From contig REBA01000015.1 in the NCBI GenBank assembly GCA_004294225.1, forward strand, positions 1 to 64,000: a stretch of DNA of 64,000 nt, read 5' to 3'. Below are positions 38,041 to 47,413 of the stretch, piece after piece. Below the pieces are notes generated by a model, which was given only the letters and a program-made list of their open reading frames with translations, searched no databases and had not been told where the DNA came from. Positions within the stretch are counted from its first letter, which is position 1; each line of letters opens with the position of its first letter. The position numbers were made by a program, and so were the translations under genes. The stretch comes from Cytophagales bacterium (lineage in GTDB: Bacteria; Bacteroidota; Bacteroidia; Cytophagales; Cytophagaceae).

Positions 38041-39096
38041 CTATTTAAGCCTTACTCTAGGGTCTACTGTAGCATAAAGGATGTCTACAAACAAATTGAT
38101 GATGATAAAAATAAAAGCTACAAAGAGTGTAGTTCCCATTACTACAGGGAAGTCTAGTTTGTATACAGCATCTATGGTTACAGAGCCAATGCCTTTCCAG
38201 TTGAATACTTTTTCAATAAAAAATGCTCCAGCCATTAAGGAAGCTAACCAGCCTGAAACAGCAGTAATTACTGGATTTAAGGCGTTTTTTAAGGCATGTT
38301 TGGTAACTATTGAAAAATACCTTAACCCCTTGGCTCTTGCTGTTCGGATATAGTCTTGAGAAAGTACATCGAGCATAGAGCTTCGAGTGAGTTGAACAAT
38401 TATCGATAAAGGTCTTAGCCCAAGCGTGATTGCGGGAAGTATAATGTTTTTTAACATTAGTTCTTTGCCATTGACACCGTATTCCCAGAGCTGACCTGAA
38501 GAGTTTAGTCCGGTATAGTCAGAAAGATAATAGCCAAATACCATTGCTATTACTGCACCCATTACAAATGGAGGAGCAGAGATACCAAAAACAGAAATTG
38601 TAACCATGGTGTGGTCTAAAATACTGTTTTGTCTTAAGGAGGCGATTACGCCAAAGAGTAGCCCAAAAAAAGTAGCAAATATCATCGCCGCTAAAGCAAG
38701 CCAGAATGTACCTTCCATGTTCTCTACAATAATTTCGCTTACTTTTTTATTGGTTTGAAAAGATCGTCTTAGATAAGGATATTTTGTTACAAATACTTTA
38801 TTATTGCCATAGCGGAATAATTTGAAGTATTCGTATTTTTTTCTGTTCTCGTCAGTATCAGTATAAGATGCAATGGGGGACAAGTCTTTGAGGTAGAGGA
38901 TTAATTGATGGGATAATGGTTGGTCTAAGCCGAGTTCTTTAGTGATTGAAGCTCTTGTAGAAACATCTGTTCTTTGCCCTGCCATCATAGATACTGGGTC
39001 TCCAGGCAAGACATTGAATATAAAAAACACCACAATCACTGCTCCAAATAGCACAAGCAATCCATAAAACAACCTCGAAATGATAAATTGAATCAT
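38041..39096 (-). CDS. DppB/OppB-type ABC transporter permease
   Basis: An inner membrane permease of peptide/nickel type ABC importers, 351 residues. It starts with the characteristic TM1 (FIISRLFYGLLVLFGAVIVVFFIFNVLPGDPVSMMAGQ). A middle insert follows, then the core helices with ISAPPFVMGAVIAMVF and the EAA-loop RSSMLDVLSQDYIRTARAKGL. The C-terminus ends FVDILYATVDPRVRLK. No ATPase, second permease or substrate-binding protein lies next to it, so its partners must be elsewhere, a frequent state in Bacteroidota. It follows the DoxX/MauE-like gene by only 2 nt. Confidence 0.93.
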   Translation of the reverse strand: MIQFIISRLFYGLLVLFGAVIVVFFIFNVLPGDPVSMMAGQRTDVSTRASITKELGLDQPLSHQLILYLKDLSPIASYTDTDENRKKYEYFKLFRYGNNKVFVTKYPYLRRSFQTNKKVSEIIVENMEGTFWLALAAMIFATFFGLLFGVIASLRQNSILDHTMVTISVFGISAPPFVMGAVIAMVFGYYLSDYTGLNSSGQLWEYGVNGKELMLKNIILPAITLGLRPLSIIVQLTRSSMLDVLSQDYIRTARAKGLRYFSIVTKHALKNALNPVITAVSGWLASLMAGAFFIEKVFNWKGIGSVTIDAVYKLDFPVVMGTTLFVAFIFIIINLFVDILYATVDPRVRLK

Positions 39097-39098
39097 TC

Positions 39099-40220
39099 TT
39101 ATAATAATTGAGAAATCTGATTTGGTGTTGGGGTATCGTTATAGTGCCATTTACCTTTTACTACACCATCTTTCAATAGGATAGTTCCAGGATTTGCTCT
39201 AATCATTGTTTTAAGGATTGTTTCATCAACAAAGTAATAAGGAGCCGCCAACTGTTCCTTATGACGATATTCCTCAAAAATAGTTGCACTGGCATGGCTA
39301 GTGAGCACCATAGTAGAACCAATTTTGCTTTTTTCTACATAATGAATTAATTCATTGATTTTATTCATACAATCGCCAGTACAGGAAGCTTGTGCTTTTG
39401 TTGGGAAAGGCAATACCACCCATAGTTTTACACCTTTCATTGCTTCTGCTGTTTGGTCTCCATCTTCTCCTTCTATTCTTAAACCTACAATTTTAGGAAC
39501 AAGTTTGGTAGAGTCTCCGATAAGAGTATGACGAAGGTATTTATAATTGGTATCAGAAGGGTAGTTGGCATCTGTGAATTCATATTCTTTGCCGTCTTTG
39601 CTAAGTATCCATTTGTAGCTAGGCTTTTCTTCTGGTTGCATTAATTGAGGTAAATTATTGCCAATTTTATAATTAAGGTTATCAATCAATTGTAGATGCT
39701 GAGTGATATAATAGCCACTGTATAACAGACCAATGGCTAATAGAGCCATGATATAATGTTCGATTTTTTTAGGTAGGCTACTTGGTAGCTTATTCTTTTG
39801 AAAAAATAATACAGACAATACAAGTAGGGTAACTATATTTTTGTAAAATGATTCTTTGGGGGTCATAGGCAGAACTGTACCGAAGCATCCACATTCTTTT
39901 ACTTTGTCGAAATAATAGGAATAGAAAGTTAGGAAAGTAAAGAAAAGGGTCATTAATAAAGCTATCCACATAGATTTTTTCATTTCGTATTGAAATAAAA
40001 TTGCTATTCCAAGCAGTAATTCAAAAGCACAAATGATAACAGAAAATTCAATACTATATGGAACAAGAAGATGAAATAAAGAAGTAAAATCTGTAGCAAA
40101 TACTTCAAAATATTCTTCAAGCATATTTGCAGTGCCATAAGGGTCGTTCAGCTTTACGGCACCAGAAAAAATGAATAAACCACCGATGAGGTATCTACAA
40201 ATTTGTGTAATGATTTTCAT
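39099..40220 (-). CDS. MauE/DoxX-like membrane protein with thioredoxin-like C-terminal domain
   Basis: A 373-residue protein of the type called BT_3928 family. The N-terminal half is a four-helix MauE/DoxX domain (YLIGGLFIFSGAVKLNDPYGTANMLEEYFEVF, with a CGCFG motif near residue 112 as in MauE). A fifth hydrophobic segment follows (IMALLAIGLLYSGYYI). The C-terminal periplasmic half (about residues 205-373) resembles a thioredoxin fold with ASCTGDCMNKINELIHYVEK as a C-x-x-x-C redox candidate and PGTILLKDGVVKGKWHYND as the last strands. A role in envelope redox chemistry is plausible but unproven. The next gene starts 2 nt downstream. Confidence 0.82.
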   Translation of the reverse strand: MKIITQICRYLIGGLFIFSGAVKLNDPYGTANMLEEYFEVFATDFTSLFHLLVPYSIEFSVIICAFELLLGIAILFQYEMKKSMWIALLMTLFFTFLTFYSYYFDKVKECGCFGTVLPMTPKESFYKNIVTLLVLSVLFFQKNKLPSSLPKKIEHYIMALLAIGLLYSGYYITQHLQLIDNLNYKIGNNLPQLMQPEEKPSYKWILSKDGKEYEFTDANYPSDTNYKYLRHTLIGDSTKLVPKIVGLRIEGEDGDQTAEAMKGVKLWVVLPFPTKAQASCTGDCMNKINELIHYVEKSKIGSTMVLTSHASATIFEEYRHKEQLAAPYYFVDETILKTMIRANPGTILLKDGVVKGKWHYNDTPTPNQISQLL

Positions 40221-40461
40221 AGGGATTGAGCAGTTTTTTAAGCGTTAATTTAGGAAATTATTTAATGAATGGTAAAGTTAAGCATTTTATGCTATTTCTA
40301 AATATAGAAGCATTCTGCTAGACAAAGTAATTCTTTTATAGTTATTTACAACTAAAAATATTATTCACTTCGTAGAAGATTAATTTAGAATAAAAGTATA
40401 AATGAATAAAAAAATTATTGAATTTTAGAACATCAACTGTAGAGAGCTTCCTAGAGTTGAT

Positions 40462-41748
40462 CTATGCTTTTGCTCCAGCAACTACATAAGAAAGTAAATC
40501 TTCTACAAAGTATTTTTTTGCCAAGACACGAAGTTGCTCTGCAGTAACATTTTCAATTTTTTGCAAATAAATTGAATAAAAATCTATTGGAAGTAGATAA
40601 AAATAGATGCTCTTAAACCTATCTGCTAGAGCAAAGGGAGTATTTATAGAATTTAAAAACGAACCAATCAAATATTGTTTTACCAGTTCTAGCTCTTCCT
40701 CACTTATTATCTCCTCTTTAAGTTTCTTCATCTCCAATAATACTTGAGCTATAGTATCTTTGGTATAAGCAACATCTACATCTGTGCCAACCACAAAATA
40801 CCCTCCGTTTTTCATAGATACTAAACTAGCACTAATACCATAGGTATAGCCTTTGTCTTCTCTAATATTTTTCATTAATCTTGAACCAAAATAACCACCA
40901 AAAACCTCTACTAAAATCGACGTCTCTATATAATCTTGATGAGTTATGTTAAATAATGGCATACCTATCCTTATCGATGATTGAATAGATTCGACCTTTT
41001 CTATGAGAAGGTTCTGAGGAATATAGTTGTGTTCAAAATCAATTGTTTCCCTTGATAGGTTAGTACCCCATGAAGAGCTCCCAAAATAGCTCTCTAACAA
41101 CTCTATTATTTTGTATTGCCCAGTATTTCCTGACAAAATAATGTTACAATTATTGCTAGAAAACGTGTTAGTGAAGTAGGAAACTAGATGTGTTCTATCA
41201 ACTTCTTCTATAACATTTTGTGTAAAATTACGACCATAAGGGTGTTCTGATCCATACAATACTTCTTTAAACTTAGTAGAAGCCAAATAACTGGTTTTAT
41301 TTAAATTAACAGATAAACTCTGTTGAGTAATTTGTTTAAGATTATTGAGTTCAGTCTCAGGAAAAGTAGGTAAAGTAATAATCTCTAACAAAAGCGGAAG
41401 TAAGCTTTCTAAATGTTTTGATAGAATATATAAGGTAATTGTATTTTTATCATTATTACTTTCTAATTCCAAGAATGCCCCTGATAGTGCTAATAATTGC
41501 TCAATCTCTTTGCTAGAATAGCTCTTTGTTCCAGAAGAAAGTAATTTAGTAGTAAAATAGGAAGCCCCAGGTTGTTGTTGATTCCAATTGCCTCCTTCAA
41601 AAATAAATTCTAACCGAATTGCTTCTTGATGACCTGATAAAAGCGTATGTAAAAAAACACCGTTTTTGAACTGCTTTGTTTGAGCAGTAGGTATGTCAAA
41701 CTTATCGTCAAGCTTAACTCCTTTGGGAGCTATAGTTCTATCCAGCAT
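40462..41748 (-). CDS. M16-family peptidase homologue without the zinc motif
   Basis: A 428-residue M16B-like protein. It has the normal two-lobe layout and the C-terminal R/Y substrate motif (NIREDKGYTYGISA). At the place of the HxxEH zinc motif it reads PGASYFTTKLLSSGTKSYS, so the metal ligands and catalytic Glu are missing. In two-subunit M16B enzymes one partner is inactive like this one and the other carries zinc; no active partner is found in the window. It has no signal peptide. Its start is 6 nt after the porV stop, so it belongs to the porU-porV-M16 operon. Whether it works with the T9SS is unknown. Confidence 0.9.
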   Translation of the reverse strand: MLDRTIAPKGVKLDDKFDIPTAQTKQFKNGVFLHTLLSGHQEAIRLEFIFEGGNWNQQQPGASYFTTKLLSSGTKSYSSKEIEQLLALSGAFLELESNNDKNTITLYILSKHLESLLPLLLEIITLPTFPETELNNLKQITQQSLSVNLNKTSYLASTKFKEVLYGSEHPYGRNFTQNVIEEVDRTHLVSYFTNTFSSNNCNIILSGNTGQYKIIELLESYFGSSSWGTNLSRETIDFEHNYIPQNLLIEKVESIQSSIRIGMPLFNITHQDYIETSILVEVFGGYFGSRLMKNIREDKGYTYGISASLVSMKNGGYFVVGTDVDVAYTKDTIAQVLLEMKKLKEEIISEEELELVKQYLIGSFLNSINTPFALADRFKSIYFYLLPIDFYSIYLQKIENVTAEQLRVLAKKYFVEDLLSYVVAGAKA

Positions 41749-41754
41749 TATCAG

Positions 41755-42966
41755 TTATTCTACGATTGTTTCTTCTTTGGATTTTGCTTCAAATTGATAA
41801 TGCAGGGTAAATCTTAATGTTTCTGCTAGAGGGCTGTTTCTATTGCCAGTGGGTACTAAATAGGCAAAATCTAATCCAAATGATTGGTATTTTACTCCAA
41901 ATCCAAAAGTAACATACTTTCGATTTCCTTTCAATTTATTCTCACTGAAATAACCCACTCTAGCAGCAAACAAATCATTATACCAATATTCTACCGCACC
42001 GCACAAAATAATTTCCCGCATTTCTTCTGTAAATCCCTCTGGTGCATCTGAGAAAGAACCAAACATACCAGAGAATAGCCCTTTGTTATTAGTTCTTAGT
42101 GGGGTATAAAATATCCTTCCTGTTGAATCTTTGTTTTCTTTATATACTGGCGAAGGGGTCATGAGTTTCACGGCATCTAACACAAAAGTCATTTTATTAT
42201 AGGGGTCTATTTCTGTTGTAAATGCAGTTCCTAGTTTTATAGCAGTGGGGATAGGATTGGCCTGTGTAGCATCAGTATAAGTCATTTTACTTCCTACGTC
42301 TGTTATTGTCGCACCGAGAGCAAGAGAATTATTGCCAGCACCAATGTTGATATCTGTTTTATAATAAATTCCAAAATCAACAGCACCACTTATTCCGGGT
42401 TTAGGCTGAACTTGTCCTTGAGCAGCTTGTATTGAGCCTGTTAAATTAGAGTATATAAACTTTCCTGCACCACCTATACTTAGTTTTTCTGAAAGCATTC
42501 TTGAATAACCCAATGAAAACATGTACTCTTTAGGTCTAAGAAGTTGAACTACAAATCCATTCTGATCTGTCTGCTGTAATTCTCCCAAATTAAAATACTT
42601 CATTGAAAACGAAAAAGCTTGTTCTTTTGTAGGTTTGTAAAAACCAGTAAGATAAGATATAGACATATCATTCACTAGTCTTGCTAACCAAGGGGTATAA
42701 GAAACAGAAACTCCTATCTGTTTATCAATCATTGCAAGCTTACCAATATTCCAATAAGAGGAATTTACATCTGGGCTAATCGCTACACCTGCATCGCCCA
42801 TTGCTCCAGAACGGGCATCTGGAGTAATAGTAAGAAATGGAACTGCTGTTGTAATTGGTCTAGCTGCTCCTACCAAATCAGAACCAGAAATTGAGGCTTG
42901 TCCTAAAGATTTTTCATTAAAAATGATAAAGCAAGCAATACTTATTAAAAATAACTTATTCAACAT
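41755..42966 (-). CDS. porV: T9SS outer membrane protein PorV (LptO)
   Basis: A 403-residue outer-membrane beta barrel of the FadL-like PorV family that shuttles T9SS cargo from the translocon to the PorU sortase. The signal peptide (ISIACFIIFNEKSLGQ) is followed by the PorV signature AVPFLTITPDARSGAMGDAGVAISPD with SSYWNIGKLA. The C-terminus GLDFAYLVP..NSPLAETLRFTLHYQF is typical. It lies 52 nt downstream of porU on the same strand, the classic porU-porV order. Confidence 0.96.
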   Translation of the reverse strand: MLNKLFLISIACFIIFNEKSLGQASISGSDLVGAARPITTAVPFLTITPDARSGAMGDAGVAISPDVNSSYWNIGKLAMIDKQIGVSVSYTPWLARLVNDMSISYLTGFYKPTKEQAFSFSMKYFNLGELQQTDQNGFVVQLLRPKEYMFSLGYSRMLSEKLSIGGAGKFIYSNLTGSIQAAQGQVQPKPGISGAVDFGIYYKTDINIGAGNNSLALGATITDVGSKMTYTDATQANPIPTAIKLGTAFTTEIDPYNKMTFVLDAVKLMTPSPVYKENKDSTGRIFYTPLRTNNKGLFSGMFGSFSDAPEGFTEEMREIILCGAVEYWYNDLFAARVGYFSENKLKGNRKYVTFGFGVKYQSFGLDFAYLVPTGNRNSPLAETLRFTLHYQFEAKSKEETIVE

Positions 42967-43018
42967 AAACGATTAGATATAATTTTAAATTTAGTCTTTT
43001 TATTTTATAAAAATGATT

Positions 43019-46000
43019 TTAGTTCAAAAGCACCATTCTTTCTACAGAAAAGGCCTTAGCATTGTCTTTTTTAGATTTTACAACGATTTTATAAATATAA
43101 CTTCCCGCAGATAGCCTTGTTTGATAATTATCTGAGCCCTCCCAATTAATATCTGATATAGTAGTGGGAGCTTGAGGGATATCTTTCCTTATAGTTTTTA
43201 CTAGTATTCCTTTTACATTCGATATTTCAATGGTCAACTCTAGGTCTTCGCCAGCTCTATTATGGTCAAAACTGATATTTGTAGTATTATAGAATGGATT
43301 AGGGAAGTTCATCACTTGTTGTAGGGCAAAAATCTCATCTGATGCTACAATGAAATCTATGCTGCTTGTGCCTGAATTATTATAAGTATCCCATGCTTTA
43401 AAAAAAATGCTATATTTCCCTGGTTGTAGGTTATTAAATGGGTATTCCACCATTCCTTGTTTATAACTGTTGTTGACTGTGGTGTAAAACTCGTTCATTA
43501 CAAATATTTTATCTTCAGAACTCAAGCTACCAGTTATTTGATGACCTATTCCTGAACTTGAGATATTAATTCCATTTTCGTCAAATAATTTTGCTACTAG
43601 CTTGGTATTAGTGTTTGTGATACCTCCATTGACAAATGTAGTGTCGTCCATAAAAAGTCGGATAGATGGTGGAGTATTGTCAATGGCAATATTGCTTGCA
43701 CTTTTCCCTAATTGAATAGTTTCATCTGTACCACCTGCATCTCTGCCATCTTTAGATTGAGCATAAAAGCTAAACTTTGCTGAACCTATGTTATAATCAA
43801 TATCTTTTGGGATAACAAAGTTGAATTTGAACTTACCTGAATCTACGCTTACGCTACCATCGTAAATCAAACTATTTCTAAGGGGATAGTTCATTACTCT
43901 ATTTGGTGGTGCTCCAATAGAACTCACCATTTTCATTTTATCAAATAATGATAAATTAACAGAGCCTATGAAGTTATTCTGCAACTGACCATTTTTCTGT
44001 ATTTCTCCTTCTATGGTTACCAATCGCAAAGCTTTTAGGGTATCTGTAGTTTCTAAACCTATACGCTTTCCATTTATTTTGGTAATCACTACTTCTTCTT
44101 TAGGGAAAGCTAGTGTTAGTGATGGATCGCCTAGTAGTGCATAATTTCTATTATTTATACCACTTTGAGCTGATCTATCATTCTTAGTATTCATCATAGC
44201 TATACCAAGGTTTGGGTAAATCCTCTGACGAGAGCTAGGCGGAAATTGGGCTTGAAAATAAGCTCTATTAATGTTGGTATTAGATGTTGCGTAAACTGGT
44301 CTTGTTGAGGTAAGCAACCCTATGGCACCTCCTTGGCTATTTAAAATTAGTGCAAGTGCTCCAGAAAATTTTGATGGGTCTTCATAGCGACCAAACTCGC
44401 AAGTAGCAGTAATAAAAAAGGGCAACCTGAATTTATTTTTAAGATTATCAATATCATTTATATTAATGATATCTTCTTGACACCATAAAAACTCTGAACC
44501 ATGACCTGAAAAATTAGTAATCAAGTTCCCTTGGTTTAGGTTTCTTAAATAGGCTATTTTTAACTCTGGTGCTATTTCTCCTCCAGGAGAAATAAGCTGT
44601 TGAAATGCATCCACAAAATATTTATCAATATTTAAGTTATTGTCTAAGTCCATCAATCGATTACTTACGACCTCAGAATTCAAAGCATGTGTGTTAGGAC
44701 TCTCTCCTGGACTTGTGTCGTCTGCTGCAAAGGAAATCTTGTTTCTCCATTTTCCTTTTGAGGATGGATTTAAGTCATAATCTATGATTTTATTTACTAC
44801 ACCTTCTGCCTCTTCTAGATTCCTCACGGGTAATCTTCCAACCCCCATATCTAATGATATGTATTGATTAACATTCTCCTCCCAATCGCCCTCATTATCA
44901 TCCAAAAGAACTATGTAATCATCGGAACAGTAGGAATCAACATTGTGTAAAGATTCAGCAGATTCAAATATGGGTACAATATTGGTGTTGTTAGGTATTC
45001 TGTTCTTATAATCATAAGAAGCTGCACCAAAAAGCAATACCAAACTAGTTGAATCTGAAGAATCTCCTCTTTTGTATAACATTCTTAAGAAATCTCTTAT
45101 CGCTGTCAAATCTTGCTTACCCGATGAGAACTCATTATATATTTGGTCTGTGGTTACAACTTTAGCTTCTAAGTTATTGTGACTTTTCCTGTGTTGCTTT
45201 AGGCGATTAGCGGCTGGTATTAATGAGGGTACGGTAATAATTACCATATCTGGTAAACTGCCACTAACTATCCCATGAAGATTCTGATTATTGACTTTGC
45301 CAGCAAATCTTGGTGTGGCAAAATTTGCTCCTGAAAATATGCAATATTCTTTTAATGTATTAATATCTTCTGAAAAACTAAGCGAACCTGAAGTAGTCGT
45401 TGGAATTACCCCTTCAATATTAGTAGGCTGTGTAATGTCCCAAATTACACTTTGTTCTGGAATAGTGCTGGCAATTACTATCTTTTTAATTGAATTTACT
45501 GTGCTAGGTAAAACATAAAAATTAGTTTGATTCCCATACAATCCTATATTTCTATCATATTTGATTTCGATTTTATCTATGAATCCTCTAGAGGTATTAT
45601 TGCCAGATTTATTATAGCTTATACCTATGTTTAAAGAACTAGAGGATTGGTTATTGATAGTAAATATTTCTTTTGATTCTCTACCCTTATCAGCATATTG
45701 GCTTGTAAAAGAATAAGCATTTACATTTTGTCTAAATTCTTCGTTATTGACCTGATATCTAAAGTTAGTTTGAAGCCTAGCTTGTGTCATTACTTCGCAT
45801 TTCAACGCTATGGGCGAACTAGGTACATGACCGCTTATATTGTAGCTAAGGTTGAATGGTGCCTCTACAGGATTGCTGTACCATTTATTTCCTGAGCTCA
45901 ATAGATTAAATTCGTCTGTTTCAAAAAATTCATACGTTGGTGAGGTATTGACTATTTCATCTGACTGAAGCGTTTTCCCAAAACTTTTTACTCTCTTTCC

Positions 46001-46903
46001 TAAATCGTCTGAAATTGAGTAAGTCAAAAAATAAAAAGCTTCCTCTGAGTAGATATTTTTCTCCAATGAAAAATTATTAAGTGACTTATTATAAATCCAT
46101 TGATGTGGCCCTTTGGCATAAAACAAGATGTAATCATCTTTATCAAATTTACCGTCTTCTTCCCCTTTTACATAAATAGAATTTTCCATTAAATCGTCGG
46201 CTCTATCAACTGCGTTTGCAAACGGAAGCATCGCATTGGCATTGCCATGTATTCTTATTTTTCTTGGATCTATTGTGTTTACTGGAAATCCTATGCTCGC
46301 AAGAAAATTATGATCTAATTTATAAATGCCACTTCCAGTATTTGTTGTGCTACTTGAAATAGATAATTTATACCAATCTCCAGATGCTAATACAGAATTG
46401 TTAGCAAAAAAACCTGTAATAGAATTTAAAGAAGATTTTCTAGCTAGATTGGAACGATTTGCTATTGGCTTTAAAGAACGATATTCATAGGAAGTTAATT
46501 TCTCTATTGAGTTGTTTTTTTCATTCTTTCTAAATGGTAACACATAATGAATAAATGCAGGTCTTTTGTTTAACGTACCTTGATATCTAATTAATTTTGC
46601 ATTTGATTGTATAAGGCTGGTATCAATATAGCCTAATTCCTCTTGAGTAAGTGGAATATAAGTTTCTTTATTAAGGGCTATTTGTTCTGCACTAGAAGAG
46701 ATAAGCACACAGGGCATACCATTTTCAGACTCTAAATAATAGGCATTATCAAGTGTTAATAAAGCTTGTTCAGTACCCTTGAATAACTGATTTTTAACAC
46801 CTATCCAGTTCAAGGTTACCTTATTTTCACTTTGAGCATTAGCATATTGCATCAAAAAAGTGGTAATAAATAAAGCAATCGTTATAAATCGATGATAAAG
46901 CAT
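43019..46903 (-). CDS. porU: T9SS sortase PorU (C25 family)
   Basis: Cell-surface cysteine protease that cuts the sorting domain off T9SS cargo and attaches the cargo to the surface. It has 1294 residues. After a signal peptide (IALFITTFLMQYANAQS) there is an N-terminal beta region. The gingipain-like caspase fold has His801 in NFSGHGSEFLWCQED and Cys835 in FFITATCEFGRYEDP, spaced as in known PorU. The product then has Ig-like domains and its own C-terminal sorting-like domain (MNFPNPFYNTTNISFDH...AGSYIYKIVVKSKK, last residues MVLLN), retained in PorU of other species. The next genes are porV and the M16 homologue. Confidence 0.97.
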   Translation of the reverse strand: MLYHRFITIALFITTFLMQYANAQSENKVTLNWIGVKNQLFKGTEQALLTLDNAYYLESENGMPCVLISSSAEQIALNKETYIPLTQEELGYIDTSLIQSNAKLIRYQGTLNKRPAFIHYVLPFRKNEKNNSIEKLTSYEYRSLKPIANRSNLARKSSLNSITGFFANNSVLASGDWYKLSISSSTTNTGSGIYKLDHNFLASIGFPVNTIDPRKIRIHGNANAMLPFANAVDRADDLMENSIYVKGEEDGKFDKDDYILFYAKGPHQWIYNKSLNNFSLEKNIYSEEAFYFLTYSISDDLGKRVKSFGKTLQSDEIVNTSPTYEFFETDEFNLLSSGNKWYSNPVEAPFNLSYNISGHVPSSPIALKCEVMTQARLQTNFRYQVNNEEFRQNVNAYSFTSQYADKGRESKEIFTINNQSSSSLNIGISYNKSGNNTSRGFIDKIEIKYDRNIGLYGNQTNFYVLPSTVNSIKKIVIASTIPEQSVIWDITQPTNIEGVIPTTTSGSLSFSEDINTLKEYCIFSGANFATPRFAGKVNNQNLHGIVSGSLPDMVIITVPSLIPAANRLKQHRKSHNNLEAKVVTTDQIYNEFSSGKQDLTAIRDFLRMLYKRGDSSDSTSLVLLFGAASYDYKNRIPNNTNIVPIFESAESLHNVDSYCSDDYIVLLDDNEGDWEENVNQYISLDMGVGRLPVRNLEEAEGVVNKIIDYDLNPSSKGKWRNKISFAADDTSPGESPNTHALNSEVVSNRLMDLDNNLNIDKYFVDAFQQLISPGGEIAPELKIAYLRNLNQGNLITNFSGHGSEFLWCQEDIININDIDNLKNKFRLPFFITATCEFGRYEDPSKFSGALALILNSQGGAIGLLTSTRPVYATSNTNINRAYFQAQFPPSSRQRIYPNLGIAMMNTKNDRSAQSGINNRNYALLGDPSLTLAFPKEEVVITKINGKRIGLETTDTLKALRLVTIEGEIQKNGQLQNNFIGSVNLSLFDKMKMVSSIGAPPNRVMNYPLRNSLIYDGSVSVDSGKFKFNFVIPKDIDYNIGSAKFSFYAQSKDGRDAGGTDETIQLGKSASNIAIDNTPPSIRLFMDDTTFVNGGITNTNTKLVAKLFDENGINISSSGIGHQITGSLSSEDKIFVMNEFYTTVNNSYKQGMVEYPFNNLQPGKYSIFFKAWDTYNNSGTSSIDFIVASDEIFALQQVMNFPNPFYNTTNISFDHNRAGEDLELTIEISNVKGILVKTIRKDIPQAPTTISDINWEGSDNYQTRLSAGSYIYKIVVKSKKDNAKAFSVERMVLLN

Positions 46904-46989
46904 ATTGAATATTATTGTGATAGATTATTGGTTTGAAATAACATTTTGTATTTATGCTTCAAAAACGAGTTAAGTAATTTATTATTGTG

Positions 46990-47244
46990 CTAAGAAATTT
47001 TATTTAATTCAATTTGATAACTTTCCATAATAAGATTTGCCAATAATTTATCGCAGGCTTTGATTGTTTGTGCTCTTGCATCTTCCTCACTATCTGCATC
47101 TAGTTCCAAAGTAATATGACGACCTATTCTTACATCTGTTACTTGATGAATTCCTAAATTAGCAAGTCCCAATTTTACAGCTTTGCCCTGAGGGTCTAAT
47201 ATTTCTTTTTTTGGCATTACATCAATTTCTGCGATAAACTTCAT
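46990..47244 (-). CDS. purS: Phosphoribosylformylglycinamidine synthase subunit PurS
   Basis: Small subunit of the three-part FGAM synthase (PurS-PurQ-PurL) in purine synthesis. It has 84 residues, matching the family pattern FIAEIDVMPKKEILDPQGKAV, then LGIHQVTDVRIGRHITLELD and CDKLLANLIMESYQIEL. purQ and purL are not in the window. It lies 86 nt upstream of porU on the same strand. Confidence 0.94.
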   Translation of the reverse strand: MKFIAEIDVMPKKEILDPQGKAVKLGLANLGIHQVTDVRIGRHITLELDADSEEDARAQTIKACDKLLANLIMESYQIELNKIS

Positions 47245-47353
47245 TGTTAATTATTTTTAGTGAATACTATAATTTGAAAATTTGTAGTTTCAAAAATAGT
47301 AATTTCAACCAAGACTTTACTATAGATATGCCTTCTTTAGTGATTAAATTTAT

Positions 47354-47390
47354 AAAAAAAAGGAGAGGAAACTTTAGGTTTCCTCTCCTT
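47354..47390 (-). terminator. Intrinsic terminator after the DUF4397 gene
   Basis: A perfect 13-bp stem (AAGGAGAGGAAAC / GTTTCCTCTCCTT) with a TTTAG loop. On the minus strand it is followed by an 8-T run. Confidence 0.88.
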
Positions 47391-47413
47391 CCAATATAAA
47401 GTCTATTGTTATA

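Noticed and set aside
40432-40461. 11-bp imperfect inverted repeat right after the M16 gene
   Set aside because: It has one mismatch and no T-run on the minus strand, so it is not convincing as a terminator.
47291-47298. TATTTTTG box upstream of purS on the minus strand
   Set aside because: It matches TAnnTTTG, but such A/T-only matches are frequent here and no TTG lies at the right distance.
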